DNA from: Halictus rubicundus
Taxonomy: Eukaryota; Arthropoda; Insecta; Hymenoptera; Halictidae
Reading direction: 5' to 3'
NCBI RefSeq assembly: GCF_050948215.1
Contig: NC_135163.1
Span: forward strand, 1,488,001-1,552,000
Length of the DNA: 64,000 nucleotides
Part shown: in pieces, positions 21,930-33,149 of the stretch
How positions within the stretch are numbered: the first letter of the stretch is position 1
How the letters are laid out: each line of letters opens with the position of its first letter
Position numbers and translations under genes: made by a program
The notes under the pieces: model-generated
The model's input: the letters and a program-made list of their open reading frames with translations, nothing else
Told to the model about the DNA's origin: nothing
The model's database searches: none

Positions 21930-22600
21930 TTAAGGGGACCGGGATAGTCACGTGACTTTTGCAGAGTCAGCAGGTCGGTAACTGCTGTATAATTTCCATT
22001 CACAGCCTTCGGACACAGACTTAAGGGCTCGGGATAGTCATGTGACTTTTTAATTAATAATTTCCATTCACAGCCTTCAGACACAGACTTAAGATCCGTC
22101 TTGGTCTTGATCCGACGGATCTTAAGTCTGTGACTAAACTTGTCACGTTTTTTGATCTGTTTTATTGATATTATAAATTCTGACTTGCCAGAAACGTGCT
22201 TCAAGTTTTTCGCTTTATTTCGCAGAGAATCAAGACAAAATATAGCTCAATTTGTAGCTGGAGATATTTTCTAGCGCGCGCTACTCTCGATTTCATCCAG
22301 AAAAATCACCCAATTGCATAAAAATGCTTGCATTCCACGGCATGCATATCGTTAATTTTTGGCCTACTTCTATCGCTTATATTACCAAATATCTGCATAA
22401 TCTCGTCAGCTCATGACCGGCGCGCGCTAGATTGAATCTTCCTCTTTCGAATGAGCCCTTTCCCAGCGACAAAATATTCTCATATAAGGACGAAAAGTTG
22501 AGGCACGTGAAACCATTTTTCGCCTATTTTGTCGGTAAGGTGGTCACTCTACCTTATCGCGAATCAAAGGAGTCACTTTGACTGCCAAACTAGAAACCTC
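21930..22600. repeat. dispersed repeat R1, copy 1
   Basis: This copy shares long, high similarity with 51972-52427, including GCAGAGAATCAAGACAAAAT, CATGCA-CGTTA-TTTTTGGCCT and GAATGAGCCCTTTCCCAGCG. Its left part contains two units with GGGATAGTCACGTGACTTTT (second unit CATGTG), each followed by CAGCCTTC-GACACAGACTT. An inverted CGGATCTTAAGTCTGTGACT follows. No coding capacity or TIR was seen and the class is unknown. Confidence 0.65.
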
Positions 22601-25068
22601 AAAAATTCCATAAAATCAAAGTAAGTTATTGAATGAAATAAAAATGAACAATACAGTACAATGAATATATCAACGTAAAAATTCATTTTGAAACCTGGAC
22701 AAATAATTCCGTCACTCACATATGGGTGACATGGCAGTCAACGTGTTAATTACACTTTTGGTGGTGTTTGTTAATGTTGATATAGGTGACAAATTTTTAT
22801 AAAGACGCAAGGGCCTCGTATCAAGGATTTGCAAGTCCCAGAAATTATAAACATTGTCACAGAAAACACACGTGCTCAGAATCATCGGATACCACCCTCT
22901 AACCGTAAATTCCAAAACAAGCGAACGAGTTCGTAAAAATTCAGAAACTAGTTGAACGTTCCAAGGATAATTCTGACGCAAAAAGATACGTATACTGTTG
23001 ACGCGGGAGAGAGAGAGAGAGAGAGGGAGAGAGAGAGAGAAGGTGGGGGATGGTAGAGAAAGAGACTCGTTCGAGTGTAAAAAATCGAGTGACGCATTTA
23101 ACGGAAGCGAGCGCAGCGCGTTCGCTCGGGCTCCGGCTGGAAACCCCTGTCAAACGAAACGAAAGTAATTATTTCAAATGCGCGTGAACGAGTCGATTTC
23201 AGCGGGTCGCGCCTAATTTGTCGCCGTCGTTGCCGCCGCATCGTCGTTGATTTCCACGGGCGCTATATCTGTTGTACTATACGCATAACGAGGCTCGTAT
23301 ACGCGCGCCAATTCGAATCGAATCGAATGGGACTGTTCGCGCGTGAGCGCTATCGGAGAACGCCGTGCCTGCCGTGACAAAAACCGGAGGCGACATTGTT
23401 TTCCGCGCGTTTAACGTCTTGAGCGACGCTAAACATAGATCGGGGACCGGCGTGATCGATTCGTTCGATCGGCGCGCGCGGACGTTGTTCATCCGATAAG
23501 TTTCACGGTCGATCGGTCCCGGATTAATTCCGCCGCGAGTGGCTCCCGGCGTCGTTTTCACATATTTTTTTTTCCTTTTTTTTTTTTTTTTAGACGAAAG
23601 GTCAGTTTCCACACCGTGCGTCGCTATCGATCGTCTTGGAATTCATGCCATCCCTCCCCGAAAATAGATGCAAAACGAGATGACGACACGACGGGTCGAC
23701 GTGAATATTTTATTCGACGCTCGACAAGCGCCGCGGCGGCCTGCGGGGCTGCGAGAGATCGATATAATCGGCGAAACGACCGATAATCGGAGAATTGCCG
23801 ACGATCGGACGAGGATATGTATGTGTACGCGAGAGCGGCGGCGGCGGAATGCGATTTTCTGCGTGGCGGAAAGTCCCCGGCGAATTTTCGCCCCCTGCTG
23901 ATAGTCGCTCGCGCCCGGACGCACGCTGGGAACGTAAAAGCCCGGACTAAATTCATAAATCTCTTAATGATACTTACATCTTTACGTACAAACGCGACAA
24001 TTTTAAAGGCGATTTTAGTAATATTTCCTTGAGAAACTGAGGATGAGAAACTACCCTTAAAATACTACCCTCATAAGGGATGTTTCATGATATCGAAACA
24101 AGGCTTTGCTAGTTGATTTAGAAGGTAAATTTTAAACAAATAATATCATATTAATATCGCCTTAAAATGCAATAGTTAGCAATTTATTATAAGTGCACTG
24201 CGGATCTTTATGCATGTATAAAAAATTGAGAGTAGATAAAATTTGAAATTGTAGAAAAATTTTTACAATTTCAAATGTCAATGTACCATTTCTCATCTAT
24301 TAAAATTAGCAAGTGAAGAAATCGATGCAGACAATTTTTATTTTACATAAAGATCCACAGTCTAATTGCAAGCAAAAGTTAAGATTTTCGTCTAGTTTGA
24401 TGTATCTGCTTGTTCCTTTAGACTTCAAAGTTTTCTCAAGAAATTTGCGGTGACCAAAGAATCTGTAACCGAAATTTCATACATTTTGGAAGAAGCTGAA
24501 AATTTGAATTTAGCCCGGGTTTTTACTTTCGTGATCGTCGACGATCGAAACGAGCAACGATTCGAAAACGTTTCCGCCGGAGGATTTCATTCGACGCCCG
24601 GCAAAGCCACCCCTGCCGGGATACACCGGGAAGGGTTACACGATTCGATTAGAAGTCACCCCTCATCGGGAAGGCTTCACCGGTGACAGCCAGATGCGCC
24701 AATTTTCTAAAGGAAACGAGAATTCGATGGCGAGGCTGGACGACGTCTACGGGGCCGAGGGGGTAAGTGTACACGGTTGATTATCTGCGATACTATCACA
24801 GATACAAGACTGTTCTTTTCCAGGAAACAGCGTGTGACACAGGGTGCTCAAAAATATAGATGACAATCTAATAAACGAGGAAGATGAAGGTGTTAAGATT
24901 TTTTCAATTTAACTCTAAATGATCCAAACGTTCTAAAAAGAGGCAAAGAAACTTCAAATTCACATTTGAAGTTGCACTACGATACTAAAAATGACCGTCC
25001 AGTAATTTTGTTGGAGTTATAATTTAGGAGAGATCCCAGGATGCCATTGGAGGGTTAACGGTGTGGAG
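22601..25068. other. intron segment with microsatellite and one MITE
   Basis: A GA run lies at about 23008-23041 and a GC-rich block at 23100-23950, with no recognisable protein. 24195-24364 is a TAGACTGCGG-family MITE: ACTGCGGATCTTTATGCA at the left, CATAAAGATCCACAGTCTAA at the right. The remainder is unassigned. Confidence 0.45.
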
Positions 25069-25072
25069 TTAA

Positions 25073-25898
25073 GGGGGAAACCTTGTGTAAAATGAAATTT
25101 TTGATAGGAAATTTCCTGAGGAATACGATAAAGAAAGTTAGAAAGTGATCAGAGATGTTCTTGTACGTTATTTTCGAAATAAAATGAACGGTTGTATTCG
25201 GCAGAGCGGCTCACGTAGTCGGGCTCTCGTCGGAAAGGCTCGTGTTTCTCGAAAAGAAGAAAAAACGGCTGAAGTACAACTTTTTGAGGAAGAGGAAGAC
25301 CTGTTCTATGGCCCTGAAATCGTAGATTGGCAAAAAACCGCGGTAAGTTAAAATGAATTAAGATTTTTTTACGGTATAAACACGTTACTCAAACTTCGAA
25401 TGCATTATCCTCGAAACGCAAAATTTCGCACGCCGTCCAACGTCGCTCAAAAACTGATTGCTCGATCTTTATGAAACCTGGTATATATATTCTATAAATA
25501 ATTGGCCATAACATTACGCGATTCAACTTTTTAATTTTTTATTTAAAAGATTGTTATTAACAGAAAATCCGTTTTGTTTCAAAACTTCGCCATTGTTGCA
25601 ATTTTGCAAATTTTAATACAAGAAAAATGTCATGTTGTGCGTATTTGCATAAACTAACGATTCCAATTTCATTGTTTTGTTTTAGATCATTTTTGTGCAC
25701 TGTACGCTGCACGGCGCATATCCGGGATGCCATATTCAAGCCGCAATTGCACCATTTATATTAACGATTAAAATGTATAAAAAATATGTTTGTTTACATT
25801 ATAACGTTACTAAATGATACCTCAAATTTTAAATCAATCTACGCATTACATTTAAAAAAAAAATTCTTGAAAAACAGGCCATTTACACAAGTTCCCCC
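25073..25898 (+). mobile_element. TTAA-flanked piggyBac-like element, copy 2 of the 766-1556 family
   Basis: A perfect TTAA lies on both sides (25069-25072 and 25899-25902). The left end is GGGGGAAACCTTGTGTAAAA, and the right end closes TTTACACAAGTTCCCCC. The 826-bp body aligns with 766-1556 along its whole length. The target site places it with piggyBac. A short ORF is at 25145-25351. Confidence 0.78.
25145..25351 (+). CDS. small acidic ORF inside TTAA element (copy 2), unknown function
   Basis: The 68-codon ORF begins MIRDVLVRYFRNKMNGCI and shares SRKEEKTAEVQLFEEEEDL with the ORF at 863-1096. After EEEEDL the two copies differ (here FYGPEIVDWQKTAVS, then a stop next to a GTAAGT donor-like site). 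It may be a transposase N-terminal exon remnant. No function can be given. Confidence 0.35.
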   Translation: MIRDVLVRYFRNKMNGCIRQSGSRSRALVGKARVSRKEEKTAEVQLFEEEEDLFYGPEIVDWQKTAVS

Positions 25899-25902
25899 TT
25901 AA

Positions 25903-26186
25903 TCGATTTAACAAATGAGTGGCTCGCGGGACACTGCTTCTTAGTTTACCATCAAGAACGCTACATCGTTCGAAGAGGATGATACGGGCCCGATTCGGGC
26001 CCGCCCGTCGCGAGTAAAATGCAAACGATATCCGAAGCCGTTCCATCGGTCCCTCGCGAACAACCGGCTTCGAGATTCGCCGGAGGGAGCGTCGAAATGT
26101 TTGCATCGTCCGGAGGAAGAAGTTCCAGGGGCTGGCTCGATCAGGGGTGGTGAGACAGTCGGTGGTAAGCGGCGAGAAGGAAGAGA

Positions 26187-26228
<42 letters not shown>

Positions 26229-27338
26229 AGTCTTGCCAAAATTGAAAACAGGCGGGAAATTAATGGGAGTTCGGACGCGGTTGGCAAATATTTGCGTGGC
26301 AAGCGATTCCGGGGGCATTTCCATAAAGGTGAATCTCGGCGGTCGGTCCTCCGGTGGTTTGTTTTCCTTGGATCCACTTGGTTCGATTGGAAGAGGGAAT
26401 TTTCTCCGGAGATAACTCGAGGGTGGAACATTCTGGGGTAGGGAGGTGGGGTCAACTTTCCGGCGTTTTACGAGCAGATCCGCGGCTCGAATGCCGACGC
26501 GGGAACGTTGTCCGCGGCGCGGTATGGCGCTTTGTCGATCGCGAAACGAGAACCTGACACACCGCGGCCGTTTGACGAGCCCGTGAAACGTCATTGTTCG
26601 CGGGAACGATTACACGAATTGTTTCCAACACGATAAAGCGTGAAACACCCCTGCGGCGTGCGAGAACGCGAGGAATAATGGGGTTTGAAAAGGGGCGAAT
26701 CGGTCCGATCGTATCCGGAGTGAAACCGCACAGTGGCATCCGCGTCCATTCACGGCCGCGCCAAATATTCCCATGCAGCGGAATAAAGAACCGACCATTG
26801 GGAAATGCGCGCGTGAATCACACAGAGAAGACAGAGAGGGCCGCTAACGCCGAAAGAAAAACTGCGGGAAACGAGGAGGGAAACGACGGGAACCCGAGAC
26901 CCGAGACCCGCGCCCGATGCGAGACGGTGAAACGGTTCGCGACCACCCCGCCGGCTAAACTATTTCTCTCTGCGGGTTATTCTTCCGTGCTTTCCATTAT
27001 GTAGAATGATACCGCGCCCCCGTCCGCCCGTATAGAGGCGTACCCCAACGCACGCGTGCTTTTCAACCGTCGGCCATTACGGGATCCTGCCGCGAATCCC
27101 CATTAAATATTTACGAGCGAGCCGAATCGGCCCCGAGTGCCAGCTCCGGAACGTTGCACTCTTCTTCTCTTCGGTGTTTGCGAGGGATCAATCGCTGCAT
27201 CGATGGAAACCGATCGTTGAACGCATCGCTGCGCCACTGCGCTGTCCTGCACGATCCCGAAAATTTCGGGATTCTCGAATCTATCGGGATTCCCGAATAC
27301 ACATATTAGGATTCTCGATTATTTTCGGGAATCCCTAT
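25903..27338. other. intron segment, GC-rich, no gene recognised
   Basis: Contains a GA microsatellite at 26190-26226 and a GC-rich stretch with long overlapping open frames on both strands (26100-27000) that lack recognisable domains. 27250-27335 has repeated TCGGGATTC/GGATTCTCGA units next to the left end of a transposon. Confidence 0.4.
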
Positions 27339-27645
27339 ATACAGTCTGTCCCACGAGCTCCGTCCACTTGAATATCTTGGTTATTTCAAACAATACGAGA
27401 AAATGTTACGTACAGAAGTTGTAGGGTTTAAAAATTACATAATATGGTATAAATGATATTATATAGAGGTCACCTTTGTTTTTTTAAATGGAATGTCCAA
27501 TTTTTCATGCTCGATTTCGATAGATTGGCGTATTCCAAGTATAAAAATACTAAGGTGTATTTGTCCTAAAACTTACCGTTGCTGAGATATTTGACTGTTT
27601 TCATTCTATTACTTTCACTATAGAACGTATTCAAGGATATGCTCA

Positions 27646-29250
27646 GTGTCAGTTAGTGAACATAAGATAGTCGATATGAAATTTTCATTCGAAGAACAAT
27701 TAGAAATGCTTCTAATTTATGGAGAAAGTAAGAGAAACGCAATTGTGGCTCGAAATTTGTACGGTGAAAGACATCCAAACCGCATATGTCCTTCGCACAA
27801 GATTTTTGAAAGATTGTGTACAAAATTAGAGAAACTGGAAGTCTCGCTGTTCATCAGATGAACCGTGACAAGCCTGTATGTAGTGATGAAGATAATGAAA
27901 TTAATGTTGTTGCAATGGTACATCACAATCCTCATATCAGTGCACGTCAGATTCAGCGCGAATCTGAAGTCAGCAAAAGTAGTGCATCACGAATTCTCAC
28001 TCGTCACAAATATCATCCGTACCACATTTGCTTTCACCAGAAATTACATGACATGGATTATGTAAATCGTGTTAGATTTTGTGGATGGGCTCAAGAGCAG
28101 CTACAAATCAATCTACTTTTTTTTCTCTTTAATACTATTTACCGATGAGGCGACTTTTACCAGCACTGGGCGTGTGAATTTACATAACACGCATCCTCAC
28201 TGGCTACGAGAAATTGATCATCAAAGACGCTGGTCCATTAATGTGTGGTGTGGAATCATAGGGCAACAAATAATTGGGCCTTATTTCATTGACGGCACTT
28301 TTACTGGTCAAAAATATGGTACGTTCTTAAGAAATACATTGCCAAATTTATTAGGAAACGTGCCATTAAGCGTTCGTCAGATAATGTGACAAGTACCTCG
28401 AAAGGTGAGGAGTACACTTAATGAAATATTCCCATATCGATGGATAGAACGTGGTGGAACTATTTGCTGGCCAGCACGAAGTCCAGATTTAACACCCATA
28501 GATTTTTTCTTGCGGGGAACATTGAAAAATATTGTGTATCGAGATGTACCAACAACTCCTGAAGATATGAACCAACGAATTATCGCAACGTATGCTACAG
28601 TAGATGTTGTGTACGCGTTTTCTATTACTTGCTATAGTTAAACTCGCACTTCTATACTTCTGTGAGTGGACTGTATTAAATGATGATGAACCGGAGGATC
28701 AAGTATATATTATAGTTTATTACAAGAAACTGTAGGATCGAACCGACAAGATATTTACAAGAGTGACCTTTGCTTGTTAGTGCCAATGTTTCACTAGTTC
28801 AGAATCAAGAGAAATGCTGTCGTCCCGCCGCTCCGTCTTAGTATTTATGCCATACGCTGGGGCGTTTACAAAACTGAACTATGGAATTTGATTCGTTGGA
28901 AAAAGAGGGCGGAGTTGACAAATCATTAACCAGAATTTTTAGAGTGGGAGCAGGGGTCGTAAAAATAAATGGGAAATCCCGAATTTTCCTAACGGTCGTT
29001 CGAAGCGCATCTTCGAATGACCAACGCAGGTATGACTGTAATTTTTATGGTTCGGGCCTAAGACCCTGTGCTACATGCTAATAAAAAACTAAATCCTCGG
29101 CCGGCAACGGTTCCTCGAACACTATTGATTGTAACCGAAATTTCGCTACGCGACAGTAGACGCTCCAACAATGAGACGTGTAAGAGACGCAACAGTTCAA
29201 ACACTACAACGTTGCATCGCTGCAGATGGCCGACATTTCGAACATTCTTC
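27646..29250 (+). pseudogene. degenerate DD41D transposase of element A
   Basis: Fragments in changing frames: 27676-27861 (N-terminal, SFEEQLEMLLIYGESKRNA), 27816-28140 (HTH region with NPHISARQIQRESEVSKSSA and HKYHPYH), about 28139-28389 (FTDEATFTSTGRVN, the first catalytic Asp, and INVWCGIIGQQIIGPYF), and 28405-28604 (WPARSPDLTPIDFFLRG with the third Asp). The second catalytic block (QDGAPPH in element B) is lost at about 28388-28400. Coding resumes after the LTR with RDATVQTLQRCIAADGRHFE (about 29171-29250). The copy cannot make an active transposase. Confidence 0.85.
28605..29170. mobile_element. probable solo LTR (Copia type) inside element A transposase
   Basis: The insert begins TGTTGTGTACGCG and ends CTCCAACA, giving TGTTG...CAACA ends as in Copia LTRs. 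It splits transposase A between ATYATVD and the RRVRDATVQ tail. Inside are a TATATATTATAG box-like site near 28704 and AATAAA near the 3' end (about 29081). No internal retrotransposon genes flank it. A clean five-base target duplication is not visible. Confidence 0.6.
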
Positions 29251-29391
29251 ATGAAAACAGTCAAATATCTCAGCAACGATAAGTTTTAGGACAAATACAC
29301 TTCAGTAGTTTTGTACTCAGAATACGCCAATCTATCGAAATCGACTCTAAAAAATTGGACACTCCATTTCAAAACAAAGGGGACCTCTATA

Positions 29392-31243
29392 CAGGGTGGC
29401 CCACATAACTCTGAACAGCTCAATATCTCGAAAACTATGCCATCGATTTTAAAGTTCTTAGCCTTAAATTGCATGGAACTGAAGGGCCTTTCTGACTACA
29501 TAAACGTGAAGTGGCCTCCCTTCCCCTTTAACGGGGGAGGGGAGGTACCTTTGTAATTTTAAATGGAACCCCCTATAAAATGTTACATATTTAGATTCTA
29601 CCGGAAAAACAAGTCAATTTTGTCTGAAACATTTTCTTGTCAGATACTTCCATGATGAGATATAACAGTTTGAAGTTTCGAGTTGTAGGTACTTGAAGCG
29701 CTCGGAAATAGCGTTATGGAATTATACGCGCTTGAGTCCTTTGCTTATTCGTGAAGAAATAAAATGTACTTTAAATTAAATGTTCAAAATGTCCACCACG
29801 GGCTTGTAAACATTTATTTACTCGAAACATCAAAGTTGTTCTAACATTTTTTAACATTTCGGGAGTCACTGAAGCGCAAGCGTCACGTATTCTTTGTTTC
29901 ATATCCTCTTTTGTCGTCGGTGGTTCAAACATAACTTTGTCCTTTACATATCCCCATAAGAAAAAATCTAATGGTGTTAGATCGGGGGATCGAGGAGGCC
30001 ATTGACGAGATCCCCCACGACTTATCCATTTGTTCCCAAATTTTTCGTTCAAAAATTGCCTGGTGATGATTGCAAAATGTGGAGGAGCGCCGTCTTGTTG
30101 GAACCACATTTCTCTTCTAACGTGCACTGGCACATCTTCCAAAAGCGCAGGCAAATGATTTTTTAAGAAATCACAATAACTTGCAGATGTTACAGTTTCT
30201 TGAAAAAAATAAGGTCCAATCACAAAATCTCCTATTAGGCCACACCAAACATTTAAAGACCATCGATGTTGAAAGGGAACACATCGCATCCAATTTGGGT
30301 TTTCCACGGCCCAATAATGCCGATTATGTCTATTTACATGCCCTGAATTCATAAAAGTGGCCTCATCGGAAAAAAGTATTTTTCACAAAAAGTCGTTTTC
30401 CACAACACCCTGCAGCCGCTCACAAAATCTTACGCGGTGATCGTAATCTGCTATCGAAAGCTCTTGTGATAAAACCATGTGATATGGATGATACTTTTGC
30501 CGTTTCAAAATTCGTTGAATTGATGAACGACTAATATGTGATGTTTGTGCAAGTGTACGTTGACTAATATGAGGATTTAATGTAATTGCAGCAAGAATAC
30601 TGGCACTATTATTTTCATTAGTGACAGCTTTACTAAGCCGCTTTTCTAAATTATGAAATGTTGCATGACATTTTTTGATCCCATAACGTTCAAAAAACAT
30701 CACTGCTGCACGCCGATAATTTTGTTGGCATTCACCTAACGTTAATAACATATTCACTTCTGTGTCAAAAGTAGCCATAATCACAATGTTACTGCTTGAA
30801 TAACAGCTCTAAACTGAAAACGTTTTCATAGACAAGTGAGTCAAACGCAAGAATTATAAATATTATTGTTTGTGTTTCTTCATGAATAAGCAAAGGACTC
30901 AAGGGCGTATAATTCCATAACGCTATTTCCGAGCGCTTCAAGTACCTACAACTCGAAGCTTCAAACTGTTATATCTCATCATGGAAGTATCTGACAAAAA
31001 AATGTTTCAGACAAAATTGACTTGTTTTTTCCGGTAGACTCTAAATATGTAACATTTTATAGGGGGTTCCATTTAAAATTACAAAGGTACCTCCCCTCCC
31101 CCGTTAAAGGGGAAGGGAGGTCACTTCACGTTTATGTAGTCAGAAAGGCCCTTCAGTTCCATGCAATTTAAGACTAAGAACTTTAAAATCGATGGCATAG
31201 TTTTCGAGATATTGAGCTGTTCAGAGTTATGTGGGCCACCCTG
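29392..31243 (-). mobile_element. DD41D-type mariner-superfamily element B (near-intact)
   Basis: The 1852-bp element lies between TA dinucleotides. The ends are CAGGGTGGCCCACATAACTC and its complement. The inverted repeats extend about 370 bp (29392-29761 and 30874-31243) with few differences, so it inserted recently compared with its neighbours. It sits within the right arm of element A. A single transposase gene fills the centre. Confidence 0.92.
29771..30784 (-). pseudogene. DD41D transposase, full length but for one in-frame stop
   Basis: The protein cuts and pastes element B, in the IS630/Tc1/mariner DDE/D class. The frame runs 338 codons from ATG at 30784 to the stop at 29771 without a frameshift. 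Residues 1-120 hold the paired-type helix-turn-helix region (NPHISQRTLAQTSHISRSS, then RQKYHPYH). The catalytic Asp residues are at about 140 (FSDEATF), 231 (FQQDGAPPHF) and 273 (PDLTPLDFFLWG). There are 41 residues between the second and third, the DD41D spacing reported for rosa/VISITOR-like families. A TGA at 30383-30385, just ahead of the first catalytic Asp, is the only break. The copy would need readthrough to be active. Confidence 0.9.
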
Positions 31244-31392
31244 TATATTCTCTATGCCTCCACTTGCAAGAATATCATTTATACCATATTATGTAGTTTC
31301 CTAAACCCTACAACTTCTGGAAGTAACATTTTCTCGTGTTGTGTGAAATAACCAAGATATTCAGGTGGACAGAGCTCGTGGGAGACACTGTA

Positions 31393-33006
31393 TGGATCCC
31401 GAAATTTTCGAGAACCCGACACGTCTCGACCCGTCCCGACCATTGGCTACCCATTTTCGTATTCTCGCACACCTCTAGTCAGCGCTTATGGAAACACGCG
31501 CACTTGCGACGAGAAATTTCTAACCCGTTATAGCGATACTCGCCTAGCTATTATCACTGGACATTTTGCGTCTTAGTGCGCCGCTCTCCTTCAGTCGCTT
31601 CATTCGCGAAGAGCCGAAGCAATAAGCTACATCGTTGCCGCTCAATAATTTACGTTAAAGTAAGTCACCGCGCAAATTCAGTTTTCAATTCGCACAATAT
31701 GATTGCGCAATATTACCGATCATCCGGGGATACTGTGGTTGATACGCACGATCGATTCACGATATACCGTCGGAGTAATACACGTGAATCTCGATAGACG
31801 CATCCTCGGGGTTCGTTCTGTCTGCATCGCCGGGCTTTCCTTCGATCATCGAGCGCAAACGAGTTTCGTTTTTCAACCGGGGGAGTCGTGAAACTTCACA
31901 ACTGCCTTCTTTCTTTCGCCGCCCCTGTCGCAGTTGCGCGACCCTCTACGTACACAGGGTGTTCGACGAATTTCTGCGACGCACAGTAATTTTCGTTTCC
32001 GCTCGAACCACGGACAGAGTAAGTTCGATGATTCAACCAATCGATACTCCCCCGGTGTATGTTATCTTCATGTGGTAGAAGCGTTCGCGACGACGAGAGG
32101 CGTCTCGTCAGCACCGGCTGACAGATTCGATGATCTATAAGAGGCAGATTGTTTCTACGGCGAATCAGAGGGGGTGAAACGCATCGAAAGTAAGGCGCGA
32201 CACCGTGTATATTGGTCGCGCGTTCAACACGAGGGTCATGGTGTTTGCCAGCGCTTTTGCAGGGGTTCGGCGACGGGGCAGGTCGAATCTCGAGCCCCGT
32301 GAGCGTCGGGATTTCCCCTTTCTTCCCGCTGGCACAACTATCGCGATCGTTAATTTCGGTCCACCGGTGTTACCGCTTGTAGAACGTAACCGGTGGCAAA
32401 CTCGCCGCTGTGCAACAACGGTACATAGTGTGTCGCGTTAGGCGGTCCGCTCTTTGTCACGGGCATAGGCTTTTCTCCGCGCGTCCCGAGCGATCGATAA
32501 AATCGTCCGCTCGCTCGCATCGGGCCGCTGCGACGCGACTAAAACGCTTCGAAACGGACTCGCAAAAGGTGGGATTTCCTGAACGCGTCACGCCGCTCTG
32601 CGTTTTCTAGTTACTTATACCCCATTCGCCAAACTTCGTCGAAAGTGCATCGAATCCGCGTGTATTCGCACGCGCGCGTCCGGACGCATTTCCATGGTGG
32701 TTACTCTTTCCTTCTCTTCTATTGTTTAACACGTCGCACGGTAGCGAATTCGGCCGAAGTCATGGACAAACAATGATGAAAAATTTTCACATGTATACAG
32801 GAGGGTTAACTACCGTGTACTGGCGGGCCTTTTTCGCAACTATACAAACTGATGTTGCACAGTATGATGCCGAGCTTCTTCTCAAACGTATTTCCGGAAG
32901 GTATTTCTTATAGACCTATTGGTTTTTCTATCGTTCTTAATGGAGATAAATTGATCTGCGATCTTAGATGCACGGATCTTATTCGAAGCAACTTTGTACA
33001 CAAGTA
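31393..33006. other. intron segment, no gene recognised
   Basis: Contains a one-sided TACACAGGGTGTTCGACG motif near 31950 that resembles a TA-element end, but no partner was found. Several GC-rich ORFs lack known domains. Confidence 0.4.
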
Positions 33007-33149
33007 CAGTGAATTTTCTACATATGTCGTCGAGGCATGGCCGATAAATGTCGCGGAATTATCCCCACTACCGCGGGGTATAGGAGTAGGAGGCTACCGA
33101 GGAGTGTAAGATCGCGTGGATCAAAGAATAGTATCTCCTGGCCGATATA

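Larger units (their letters stand above)
27342..31390 (+). mobile_element. DD41D-type mariner-superfamily element A, interrupted by an LTR and by element B
   Basis: The left end after TA is CAGTCTGTCCCACGAGCTCC. The right end before TA is AGAGCTCGTGGGAGACACTG. Arms of about 280 bp pair (for example GGTATAAATGATATTATATA on the left with its complement near 31275). The right arm is split at a TA dinucleotide by element B (29392-31243). The transposase inside is decayed and also carries a solo LTR at 28605-29170. Confidence 0.85.

Noticed and set aside
22712..22760. Possible TTAA element end (GTGACATGGCAGTCAACGTG then TTAA)
   Set aside because: An opposite end could not be identified, so it was not called.
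23643..23956. Overlapping ORFs in the GC-rich block as coding exons
   Set aside because: Open frames appear on both strands because GC-rich DNA has few stops. No domain or splice context matches.
26141..26594. Long minus-strand ORF (217 codons at 25941-26594) as a gene
   Set aside because: It contains a Ser-Leu run from the GA microsatellite, overlaps equal-length ORFs on the other strand, and has no recognisable domain.
31950..31990. Full transposon starting CAGGGTGTTCGACG
   Set aside because: No inverted partner was found within several kb. It is kept only as a possible single end. The same applies to 43761.
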